DNA of 14,404 bases, from contig JBBSTY010000112.1 in the NCBI GenBank assembly GCA_038235385.1, forward strand, positions 1 through 14,404. The letters run 5' to 3'. The notes beneath the pieces were generated by a model that saw only the letters and a list, made by a program, of their open reading frames with translations, was not told the origin of the DNA and searched no databases. The translations under genes were made by a program, and so were the position numbers. The stretch is from JBBSTY01 sp038235385. Lineage in GTDB: Bacteria; Actinomycetota; Acidimicrobiia; Acidimicrobiales; Acidimicrobilacustridaceae. How positions within the stretch are numbered: the stretch's first letter is position 1; each line of letters opens with the position of its first letter. Shown in pieces: positions 6,134-13,373 of the stretch.

Positions 6134-7045
6134 CACAGCGGTGTCGGCGAGCCGGAGGTCGATCCGGTCGACGCACGCCAGATCGACCTGGGCGAAGACC
6201 GCCTCCAACGACCGGATGCGCTCGTCGAGATCGGTGGCCGGGCCGAAGTGGACCGTCCCGGTGGGCTGGAGGACGAGCTCGATGTCGTCGGGTCCGGCCG
6301 AACGCACCACGACCACCCGGGTGCGCAGCGCGGGGGTCAGCACGCGGACGACATCGATCACGCCCTGGGTCGCGGGATCGAGCTGGTCCCCCACCGCCAC
6401 CGGCGCCACCCCTTCGATGACGGGCAGGTCCGGCGGCGCGGTGGTGACCGCCAGGACCCGGCGATCCTCGCCCACGACCAGCCAGCCGGCCGCTCCGGCG
6501 TCGAGGATCGCGGCGGGTGTGCGTTCGACGACGGTCAGTCGCACCGCCCCGGACCAGTCACGCTCGGCTCGGGCATCGAGCACCCACGGCTCGGCTTCGA
6601 CCCCGGCCACGGCCCGATCGAGGTCGAGGGCGACCAGCGCATCACCCGTGCGGATGCCCGACGCCCGCGAAAGGGTCGCGACGTCGCTCCGCTCGGCCCC
6701 CACCACCACGACGTCGTCGACGTCGAGCAGCGGCGAGCGGGTGAGCGCACCCGCGACCAGGACGACGACGAGCACGGCCACGAGCACCCCCAGGCGTCGG
6801 CGCACCCGATCGCGCTGCGCCTGCGCGACATCGTCGCGACGGGCGGCGATGCGAGGGTCCACCCCGGGCAGCGACCCGTCACCGGTGTCGCCATCCGGGG
6901 CCGGGTCGGGTTCGTCGTCGACGTCCACCCACTCCCACTCCCACCCGTCGTCGAGATCGGCCAGATCGCCGAGCTCCTCGGCGTCGACGCGCTCCGAGTC
7001 GGGATGGCGACGCCACCGGCGATCGAGGGTCGAACGGATCCTCAT
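6107..7045 (-). CDS. ftsQ: FtsQ/DivIB-type divisome scaffold with POTRA domain
   Basis: FtsQ is a bitopic membrane protein that links early and late divisome parts, with FtsB and FtsL as partners. The 312-aa product has an acidic cytoplasmic tail (1-84) including an alternating WEWEW motif (35-39). A single membrane segment at about 85-103 (LGVLVAVLVVVLVAGAL) is preceded by Arg residues (RVRRR), so the C-terminal part faces outside. The POTRA domain follows at about 105-175 (SPLLDVDDVVVVGAERSD onward), then the FtsQ beta domain, with the VVRVL and HFG features of the family. The ATG at 7045 overlaps the murB stop as ATGA, which fixes the start although the frame is open far upstream. The C terminus overlaps the predicted ftsZ promoter. 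Confidence 0.9.
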   Translation of the reverse strand: MRIRSTLDRRWRRHPDSERVDAEELGDLADLDDGWEWEWVDVDDEPDPAPDGDTGDGSLPGVDPRIAARRDDVAQAQRDRVRRRLGVLVAVLVVVLVAGALTRSPLLDVDDVVVVGAERSDVATLSRASGIRTGDALVALDLDRAVAGVEAEPWVLDARAERDWSGAVRLTVVERTPAAILDAGAAGWLVVGEDRRVLAVTTAPPDLPVIEGVAPVAVGDQLDPATQGVIDVVRVLTPALRTRVVVVRSAGPDDIELVLQPTGTVHFGPATDLDERIRSLEAVFAQVDLACVDRIDLRLADTAVLTRVPACA

Positions 7046-8028
7046 CGGTCGGACTCGGGGGGCGTCGGGGCGTCGAACCCGACCAGTCGGGTCTCGGCGG
7101 GGAGCTCCCCGCCCCAGCGCCGCGCCACCTGCTCGACGATCTCGTCCATCAACCGGCGGACGTCGTCGGCGGACCCGTTGCGATCGACCTGGATGAAGTT
7201 GGCGTGCTTGGGCGAGACCTCGGCCGAACCCACCCGGTGCCCCTTGAGCCCGGCGAGGTCGATGAGGCGTCCGGCCGATTCGCCCGGCGGGTTGGTGAAG
7301 ACGGAGCCTGCGTTGGGTCCACCGGGTTGGTGGGCCCGACGCCACTGCACGATCTCCGAGATCAGGCGGTCGCCCGCAGCCCGATCGCCCTCGTCCAGCC
7401 GGAGGTCGGCGCGAAGCACGACCTGATGGGCAGCGAGGTCGGACCGGCGGTACCCCAGATCGAGCTCGGCCGCATCCATCTCCGTATCCTCGCCGCGGCG
7501 CAGGTCGAGGACGCGGACCCCCATCAGCGTCGCCGCCATGTCGGATCCGTGCCCTCCTGCGTTCATGCGCACCGCTCCGCCGACCGATCCGGGGACGCCG
7601 ACCGCCCACTCGAACCCGGTCAGCCCGGCTGCGACGGACCGACGAGCGACGACGGGAAGAGAAGCTGCAGCACCGGCCCGCACGACGGTGCCGTCGACGT
7701 CGACCGTCGCGAAGGCCTCACCGAGCACCAGCGCCAGCCCCGGAAAGCCGCGGTCGGCCACCAGCAGGTTCGAACCCTTGCCCACGAGCAGCACCGGCAC
7801 ATCGGACCCCCGCACCGCGTCGGCGACGCGACGCAGGTCGGCGTCGCTCTCGACCGACAGGAACACCGCTGCCGGTCCGCCGACGCGATAGGTCGTGAGC
7901 GGACCGAGCGCCACGTCGCGGGATGCCGACGGTCCGAGCGCCTCAGCCAGCTCGTCCCACTGCTCGGCATGCGGTCCATCGGCGCCCGGCCCGCTCACCC
8001 CCGACCCGCTCACCCCCGACCCGCTCAC
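7042..8028 (-). CDS. murB: MurB, UDP-N-acetylenolpyruvoylglucosamine reductase (type II)
   Basis: MurB reduces UDP-GlcNAc-enolpyruvate to UDP-MurNAc with NADPH and FAD in the cytoplasm. The product has 328 aa. FAD-binding blocks are visible: LTTYRVGGPA, VGKGSNLLVADRGF and EWAVGVPGSVGGAVRMNAGGHG. YRRSD is followed by the catalytic serine block GSVFTNPPGESAGRLID and then GLKGHRVGSAEVSPKHANFI. The final glutamate lies in LPAETRLVG. The lack of the extra loop and the SPKHANF block fit type II MurB. The GTG at 8028 overlaps the murC stop as GTGA. The first codons lie in a 15-bp tandem repeat that creates further in-frame GTG codons at 8013 and 7998, so the exact start is uncertain by up to 10 residues. 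Confidence 0.95.
   Translation of the reverse strand: MSGSGVSGSGVSGPGADGPHAEQWDELAEALGPSASRDVALGPLTTYRVGGPAAVFLSVESDADLRRVADAVRGSDVPVLLVGKGSNLLVADRGFPGLALVLGEAFATVDVDGTVVRAGAAASLPVVARRSVAAGLTGFEWAVGVPGSVGGAVRMNAGGHGSDMAATLMGVRVLDLRRGEDTEMDAAELDLGYRRSDLAAHQVVLRADLRLDEGDRAAGDRLISEIVQWRRAHQPGGPNAGSVFTNPPGESAGRLIDLAGLKGHRVGSAEVSPKHANFIQVDRNGSADDVRRLMDEIVEQVARRWGGELPAETRLVGFDAPTPPESDR
7991..8028 (-). repeat. 15-bp tandem repeat at the murB start
   Basis: CCGCTCACCCCCGAC occurs at 7991-8005 and 8006-8020, with a third partial copy (8 bp) at 8021-8028. On the coding strand each unit begins with GTGAGCGGG, giving the peptide repeat SGSGV and three in-frame GTG codons. Confidence 0.93.
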
Positions 8029-9527
8029 GTCGGGTCGGCGGTCGTGCCATCGCCGGAGCGCGCCGTGGTCGGCCGACCCAGGCGGCCCATGACGTCGTCG
8101 GGGACCGTCGTCAGATCGCCGGCTCCCAGGGTGAGGCAGACGTCGCCGGGGCGCAGCTCGTCGGCCAGGAACCGGACGAGGTCCTCGCGGTCGGGCAGGT
8201 GGACGAGGCGCCGGTGCGGGTCGTGATCGAGCACCGCGTCGACCACGAGCTTGGACGTGATGCCGGGACGGGGTGCCTCACCGGAGGCGTAGATGCTCGT
8301 GACGACGAGCACGTCGGCCACGTCGAACGCGTCGGCGAAGGTCGGCCACAGCGACTCGGTGCGGCTGTAGCGGTGCGGCTGGAAGACGCAGACGATGCGG
8401 TCCCACCCACCCACCCGCGTGGCGTCGAGGACGGCGCGGACCTCGGTGCGGAGGTGGTCGTAGCTGTCGATGAAGGTGATGCCCCCGACCTCGCCCCGCC
8501 GCTGGAAACGACGGCTGACGCCTCCGAAGCGGGCCATCGCGGCACGCGCGGGCTCGAACGGGGCGCCGAGCAGGAGGCCCGTGACCACGGCGGCGGTGGC
8601 GTTGCGGGCGTTGTGGTCCCCGGGAACCGGCAGGGCGATCGAGCCGACCACCCGGTCGCCCTCGTCCGTCCGGTGCACGATGGTGAACGAGACGCCGTCG
8701 CGATCGGTCGCCAGGTCGACGATCCGGTACTCGGCATCGGGGTGGGTGCCGTAGGTGACGACCCCTGGGATCGAGGCCAGCGCGGCCGCTCCCGGATCAT
8801 CGGCACACACCACCGTGGGGCCCTCGGTCCCGGCGGCGAACTCGACGAAGGACGCTTCGAGCGCCTCGAACCCACCCCAGTGCTCGAGGTGGTCCGCTTC
8901 GATGTTGGTGACGATCGACGCGATCCGGGGAAGGGTGACGAAGGTGCCGTCGCTCTCGTCGGCTTCGACGACGAACAGGTCGCCGCTGCCCCAGGTGGCG
9001 CCGGTGCCGAGCTCGAGCACGTCGGCACCGATGATGAACGACGGATCGAGGCCGGCCTCGCGCAGGACCATGGCCAGCATCGACGAGGTGGTGGTCTTGC
9101 CGTGGGTCCCGGCGACCGCGACGGTGCGACGGGTCGAGGCGATGGCGCCGAGGATCTGTGCCCGGCTCCACACCGGCACGTTCGCCGCCCGGGCGGCGAC
9201 GACCTCGGGGTTGGCGTCGTCGACCGCGGTCGATCGGGCCACGAGGTCGATGTCGTCGCCGAGGTGCGCGGTGGCGTGACCGACGTGGGCCACGATCCCG
9301 AGCGAGCGGAGGCGCTCGAGGATCGCCGAGCTCGCCTGGTCGCTCCCCGTCACGTGATGGCCCATCGCCGCGAGGGTCGTGGCGATGGCGCTCATCCCCG
9401 ATCCACCGATGGCGACGATGTGGATGTGGCGCGGCTCGACGAGCAGCGATGCGAGATCGGCCGCCTGAGCGGAGAGAGGATCGGACCGGTCGGGCGGGAT
9501 CGGGTCGGGCGAGGTCGGGACGGTCAT
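8025..9527 (-). CDS. murC: MurC, UDP-N-acetylmuramate--L-alanine ligase
   Basis: MurC adds L-Ala to UDP-MurNAc using ATP, the first step of stem-peptide assembly. The 500-aa product shows the N-terminal UDP-binding loop GGSGMSAIA (41-49), the ATP P-loop GTHGKTT (140-146), EADESDGTF (188-196), NIEADHLEHWG, HNARNATAA (305-313), GVSRRFQRRGE (336-346) and FQPHRYSRT (382-390). The usual DDYxHHPTE block reads DSYDHLRTE (354-362), with changes at four positions; the first Asp, Tyr, one His and the final Thr-Glu remain. About 30 residues precede the first domain, slightly more than usual. The ATG at 9527 overlaps the murG stop as ATGA. The frame is open well upstream, but that part lies inside murG and is a shadow. 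Confidence 0.95.
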   Translation of the reverse strand: MTVPTSPDPIPPDRSDPLSAQAADLASLLVEPRHIHIVAIGGSGMSAIATTLAAMGHHVTGSDQASSAILERLRSLGIVAHVGHATAHLGDDIDLVARSTAVDDANPEVVAARAANVPVWSRAQILGAIASTRRTVAVAGTHGKTTTSSMLAMVLREAGLDPSFIIGADVLELGTGATWGSGDLFVVEADESDGTFVTLPRIASIVTNIEADHLEHWGGFEALEASFVEFAAGTEGPTVVCADDPGAAALASIPGVVTYGTHPDAEYRIVDLATDRDGVSFTIVHRTDEGDRVVGSIALPVPGDHNARNATAAVVTGLLLGAPFEPARAAMARFGGVSRRFQRRGEVGGITFIDSYDHLRTEVRAVLDATRVGGWDRIVCVFQPHRYSRTESLWPTFADAFDVADVLVVTSIYASGEAPRPGITSKLVVDAVLDHDPHRRLVHLPDREDLVRFLADELRPGDVCLTLGAGDLTTVPDDVMGRLGRPTTARSGDGTTADPT

Positions 9528-10633
9528 CGACGGGCGTGTTCCTCGATGAGTCGGGCGATGCGGTCGGCGGCGTCGGGGTGGGCCAGCTCGCGAGCGCGCT
9601 CGCCCATCTCGGCCCGTCGCCGGGGGTCGGCGACCAGGGCATCGAGCTCGGTGGCGAGTCGCGCCGGGGTGCACTCGCGGTCGGGGACCAGGATCGCCGC
9701 GCCGCGCCGGACGAGGGCTTCGGCGTTGTAGGTCTGGTGATCGCGAGGTGCGATGGGCAACGGAACCAGGATCGACGGGACCCCCGCCGTCGCGATCTCC
9801 GACACGCTGCCCCCGGAACGGCTGACCACGATGTCGGAGGCGGCCAGCAGCAGGTCCATGCGGTCCTCGAACGGAAGGGCCTCGTAGACGAGCGCGCGGT
9901 CGGACAGGTCGGGGAGAGCAGCGACGTAGTCGTCCCAGTCCCGCCGGCCGATGATGTGACGGATGGCGACATCGCTGCGGTCGGCCCACGCGTCCACCAA
10001 CCCCCGGACCGCCTCGTTCACCCGCCTCGATCCGAGCGAACCGGTGAACACGCCGATGACGACCCGGCCCGCGGGCACGTCGAGGGCGACACGCGCGGCG
10101 GCGGGGTCGCCCTCTTCGGCGAGCGCGAGGATCTCGGCGCGCACCGGGTAGCCGGTGACGACCGATCTCGGCAGATCGGTGCCCTCGAACGGCACGGCCG
10201 AAGCCTTGGCGAACCGTCCGGCGAGGAGGTCGGCGGCGCCGGCGCGGGCATCCCGGGCAACGACGACCATGGGGATCCGGAGGACGACCGCAGCCACGAT
10301 GCACGGCACCGCCGCGTACCCGCCCAGGACCACGATCACGTCGGGACGCATGCGTCGGACCAGACCGATGCCCTTGACGACCCCCGCCACGATCGCCAGC
10401 ACCGACCGCACCGCGGCGAGCGACACGCGCCGCTCGATGCCGCGCCCGGGGAGGGTGGCGAGTGCGAACCCGGCTTCGGGGACGAGCGACGTCTCGATGC
10501 CGCGGTCGCTCCCGACGAAGCGGATGCTCTCGGCCGGGTGGCCCCGCGCCACGAGGGCGTCGGCGACGGCCAGGCCGGGCAGCACGTGGCCTCCGGTGCC
10601 TCCCGCGGCGATGCAGGCGTAGGTCCCGCTCAC
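9524..10633 (-). CDS. murG: MurG, UDP-GlcNAc:lipid I GlcNAc transferase
   Basis: MurG transfers GlcNAc to lipid I on the inner membrane face to form lipid II. It is a GT28 family, GT-B fold enzyme of 369 aa. Seen are the first Gly loop AAGGTGGHVLPG (9-20), VLGGYAAVP (102-110), a second loop TGSLGSRRVNEA (197-208), the UDP-GlcNAc site SRSGGSVSEI (271-280) and PLPIAPRDHQTYNA (291-304). The block that normally reads HEQN-x3-G-x2-N is VARDARAGAAD (125-135), so the usual His, Glu and both Asn are replaced, and TGNPVR is TGYPVR (160-165). The GTG at 10633 overlaps the ftsW stop as GTGA. The frame stays open about 2 kb upstream, inside ftsW and murD, which is a shadow. It is still the only MurG candidate here. 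Confidence 0.92.
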   Translation of the reverse strand: MSGTYACIAAGGTGGHVLPGLAVADALVARGHPAESIRFVGSDRGIETSLVPEAGFALATLPGRGIERRVSLAAVRSVLAIVAGVVKGIGLVRRMRPDVIVVLGGYAAVPCIVAAVVLRIPMVVVARDARAGAADLLAGRFAKASAVPFEGTDLPRSVVTGYPVRAEILALAEEGDPAAARVALDVPAGRVVIGVFTGSLGSRRVNEAVRGLVDAWADRSDVAIRHIIGRRDWDDYVAALPDLSDRALVYEALPFEDRMDLLLAASDIVVSRSGGSVSEIATAGVPSILVPLPIAPRDHQTYNAEALVRRGAAILVPDRECTPARLATELDALVADPRRRAEMGERARELAHPDAADRIARLIEEHARR

Positions 10634-11979
10634 GAGCGGGTCTGTCGAGCGACGTTGAGCAACATGCCCGCCGCGATCATGCTGAACAAGAGCGACGATC
10701 CACCCGACGACACGAACGGGAGCGGCACGCCCATCACGGGGAGGGCTCCGACCGCCTGACCGATGTTGAGGAACGCCTGGATGATGAACCAGGTCGTGAT
10801 CCCGGTGGCCAGGAGGGCACCGAACCGGTCGGGGGCCCGCATGGCGACCTGGAAGCCGACGACCGAGACCGCGATGAGCAGAGCGATGACGAGCAGCCCC
10901 CCGAGGAAGCCGGTCTCCTCGGCGATCACCGAGAAGATGAAGTCGGTGTGGGCCTCGGGCAGGAAGCCCCACTTGGAACGACCTTCGCCCAGGCCCGTTC
11001 CGGTGATGCCGCCGTTGGCGAGGGCGGTCTTGGACTCGATCGTCTGGTACCCCGTGTTCTGGAGGTCCTGCCACGGATCCAGGAAGGCCGAGATCCTTCG
11101 CCAGCGCCAGGGGAACAAGATGGCGAAGGCGGCTCCGGCGGCCACGCCTCCGGCCAGCACGATGCCGATCCACCGGCCGCTCGTCCCGGCGACGAACAAC
11201 ATGGCGACCATCACCGCGAAGATGATCGCCGTGGTGCCGAGGTTGGGCTGCAACATGATCAGCACGCCCGCCCCCCCGAACGTGAGCAGCACCGGAACCA
11301 ACGTGAGGCGGATGTCGGCGATCCACTTGGCCCGACGGGCCAACAGATCGGCCCAGAAGATGATGAGCGTGAGCTTGACCAGCTCGGATGGCTGGATGCT
11401 CAAGGGGCCGTAGCCGAGCCAACGGGTGGCGCCGTTGGCCTCGATGCCGACCCCCGGCACCACGACGAGCACGAGGAGGAACAGCGATCCGAGCAGGAGG
11501 AGGCCGCAGCGGCGCCGCCACGTGCGGTAGTCGCGTCGCATGATCAGGACCATGGCGACGAGCGACACGGCGAACCACAGCGCCTGGCGGCTGAACTGGT
11601 ACCAGGGTGATCCGTAGTCCTCGAGCGACGACACCGACGACGCCGACAGGATCATCGCCAACCCGGCGAGGTTGAGCGTGAGCACCAGCGACAGCAGGAT
11701 CACGAACGGCTTGGAGCGACGACCCGGCGGGTTGGTGGACGCGAGCCGCCGGCCCTTCGATCGGACATCGTCGGCGTACGGCTCGACCAGATCGATCGAG
11801 GCTCGGCTCCGCAGGTCGGTCACCGGCGCGATCGCCGGCGCGGCCGATCGCCTCGGGCGGGCGGGCGAGCCCGAGCGCGACGGCGAACGCGACGGCGGGA
11901 TCGACCGGTCCGGGGACGCCGGGCGCCGTCCGGCCGAGCGCGTCGTCGCCGTGGGCGAGGGTCGGGATCGGGTGGTCAC
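10630..11979 (-). CDS. ftsW: FtsW, SEDS-family septal peptidoglycan glycosyltransferase
   Basis: FtsW polymerises lipid II at the septum together with a class B penicillin-binding protein. The 449-aa product has about ten hydrophobic segments between residues 92 and 445. SEDS landmarks are GATRWLGYGPLSIQPSEL (183-200), LQPNLGTT (243-250), AFLDPWQDLQNTGYQ (298-312), GGITGTGLGEG (323-333) and LPEAHTDFIFSVIAEETG (340-357), with the probable catalytic D346. The C terminus has the GVPLPFVSSGGSSL signature (417-430). The first 90 residues are a Ser/Arg/Pro-rich, probably disordered cytoplasmic tail. The GTG at 11979 overlaps the murD stop as GTGA; a GTG at codon 53 is an alternative start that would shorten this tail. 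It sits between murD and murG, the conserved position for ftsW rather than rodA. Confidence 0.95.
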   Translation of the reverse strand: MTTRSRPSPTATTRSAGRRPASPDRSIPPSRSPSRSGSPARPRRSAAPAIAPVTDLRSRASIDLVEPYADDVRSKGRRLASTNPPGRRSKPFVILLSLVLTLNLAGLAMILSASSVSSLEDYGSPWYQFSRQALWFAVSLVAMVLIMRRDYRTWRRRCGLLLLGSLFLLVLVVVPGVGIEANGATRWLGYGPLSIQPSELVKLTLIIFWADLLARRAKWIADIRLTLVPVLLTFGGAGVLIMLQPNLGTTAIIFAVMVAMLFVAGTSGRWIGIVLAGGVAAGAAFAILFPWRWRRISAFLDPWQDLQNTGYQTIESKTALANGGITGTGLGEGRSKWGFLPEAHTDFIFSVIAEETGFLGGLLVIALLIAVSVVGFQVAMRAPDRFGALLATGITTWFIIQAFLNIGQAVGALPVMGVPLPFVSSGGSSLLFSMIAAGMLLNVARQTRS

Positions 11980-13373
11980 GTCGGCGTCTCCTCGGTCCGC
12001 GGTCGGGGTGATGGGTCCGGGGCTGCGTCGCTCGCACGAGCGCGGACCAGGCGGGCGAAGTCGTCGCCCCGCTCGGCGTAGGAGCCGTACCAGTCGAACG
12101 ATGCACAGCCGGGCGACAGGATGACCGCGTCGCCGGGGCGAGCCAGGTCGGCGGCCGCTTCGACGGCATCGGCCATCGACGTGGCGACCACCACGGGTCG
12201 GCGGCCGGAGAACGCGTCGACGACCTCCGCCGCGGCGTCACCGATGGCGACGACGCCCCGCACCTGCGGACTGGCGTCGGCGAGCGGCGACAGATCGATG
12301 CCCTTGTTGCGGCCGCCGGCGATGAGGACGGCCGACGTGAAGCCGCGCAGGGCGGCCAGCGTGGCGTGGGGGGCGGTGGCCTTCGAGTCGTCGAACCAGC
12401 GCACGCCGTCGGCCTCCGCGACGAGCTCCACCCGATGCGCGAGCCCGCTGAACGTCTCGAGCGCGGTGCGCACCCCGCTCGCCGTGGCGCCTCCGGCCAG
12501 GGCGGTCGCCGCGGCCGCCAGGGCGTTGGCCTGATCGTGCGGGAGCGAGCGGAACATGGCGGTGGTCTCGATGAGCAACGAGTCCCCCGGTCCGATGAGG
12601 CGATCGCCGACGACGGTGTAGTCGGCGGTGCCGGCGCCACCGAGCCCGAAGGTGAGCGTGCGCGCCTGCGGGTTGCGGTTGCGCATCACCACCGGGTCGT
12701 CGGCGTTGGCGATGGCCACCCCGCGGTCGGGCCCGAGATCGCGCCACACCTGCGCCTTGGCCGCCTCGTAGGCGTCGAGCGACGCGTGCACGTCGAGATG
12801 ATCGGCCGCGAAGTTGAGCCACGTGGCCACCGCCGGTTCGAAGCGCCGGGACCGCCCGAGCCGGAAGGAGGACGCCTCCACGACGAACACCTCGGTGGCC
12901 GGATCGGCGATGGCGGCGACGAGCGGGACCTCGGTGTTGCCCACGGCGGCGGCCCGGGTGCCCGACGCCTCGAGCATGTCGGTGACGAGGGTGGTGACGG
13001 TGGTCTTGCCGTTCGTGCCGGTGATCGCGAGGACGGGTCGGTCGTCCCAGAAGCGGGCGAGGTCGAACTCGCTGAGCACCGGGACCGATGCGTCGGCCGC
13101 CTCGGCGAGCACGGGGTGGTCGTCGCCCAGACCGGGTGCGGGGAGCACCGCGGTACGCCCCTTCAGCATGGCGCGCCACCGGTCGCGATCAGGTGCCTCG
13201 ACGAGCTCCACACCTGCTGATTCTGCTCGTCGGCGACGCTCGGCCGAGGGATGGTCGTCGACCGCCAGCACGGCGCCACCGTGGGCGAGGACCGCCCGGG
13301 CGACCGCTTCGCCGGTGACCCCGAACCCGACCACGAGGACGTCCCCGGCGAGAGCTGCGTCGGCCGCGTCCAT
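11976..13373 (-). CDS. murD: MurD, UDP-N-acetylmuramoyl-L-alanine--D-glutamate ligase
   Basis: MurD adds D-Glu to UDP-MurNAc-L-Ala with ATP. The 465-aa product has the usual family length. It shows the N-terminal nucleotide fold VVGFGVTGEAVAR (14-26), the P-loop ITGTNGKTT (117-125), VEASSFRLG in place of the common ELSSFQL, NFAADHLDVHASLDAYEAAK for substrate and metal binding, AHRVELV, FDDSKATAPHAT (the NDSKATN block), IAGGRNKGIDL and the C-terminal LSPGCASFDWYGSYAERG. The ATG at 13373 shares one base with the mraY stop (TGATG), which fixes the start. The C terminus ends in a Pro/Arg/Thr-rich stretch and overlaps ftsW by 4 nt. Confidence 0.96.
   Translation of the reverse strand: MDAADAALAGDVLVVGFGVTGEAVARAVLAHGGAVLAVDDHPSAERRRRAESAGVELVEAPDRDRWRAMLKGRTAVLPAPGLGDDHPVLAEAADASVPVLSEFDLARFWDDRPVLAITGTNGKTTVTTLVTDMLEASGTRAAAVGNTEVPLVAAIADPATEVFVVEASSFRLGRSRRFEPAVATWLNFAADHLDVHASLDAYEAAKAQVWRDLGPDRGVAIANADDPVVMRNRNPQARTLTFGLGGAGTADYTVVGDRLIGPGDSLLIETTAMFRSLPHDQANALAAAATALAGGATASGVRTALETFSGLAHRVELVAEADGVRWFDDSKATAPHATLAALRGFTSAVLIAGGRNKGIDLSPLADASPQVRGVVAIGDAAAEVVDAFSGRRPVVVATSMADAVEAAADLARPGDAVILSPGCASFDWYGSYAERGDDFARLVRARASDAAPDPSPRPRTEETPT

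Noticed and set aside
4533..10759. Other long plus-strand open frames (for example 4533-5921, 5780-7426, 7923-9731, 9158-10759)
   Set aside because: All overlap conserved minus-strand dcw genes, show no family motifs and have the composition of shadow frames.
9524..12640. A giant 1038-codon frame ending in MurG, and similar long frames before MurC and MurD, read as fusion proteins
   Set aside because: The upstream parts lie in other frames of ftsW, murD, murG and mraY; the stop-start overlaps and family lengths define the true starts.
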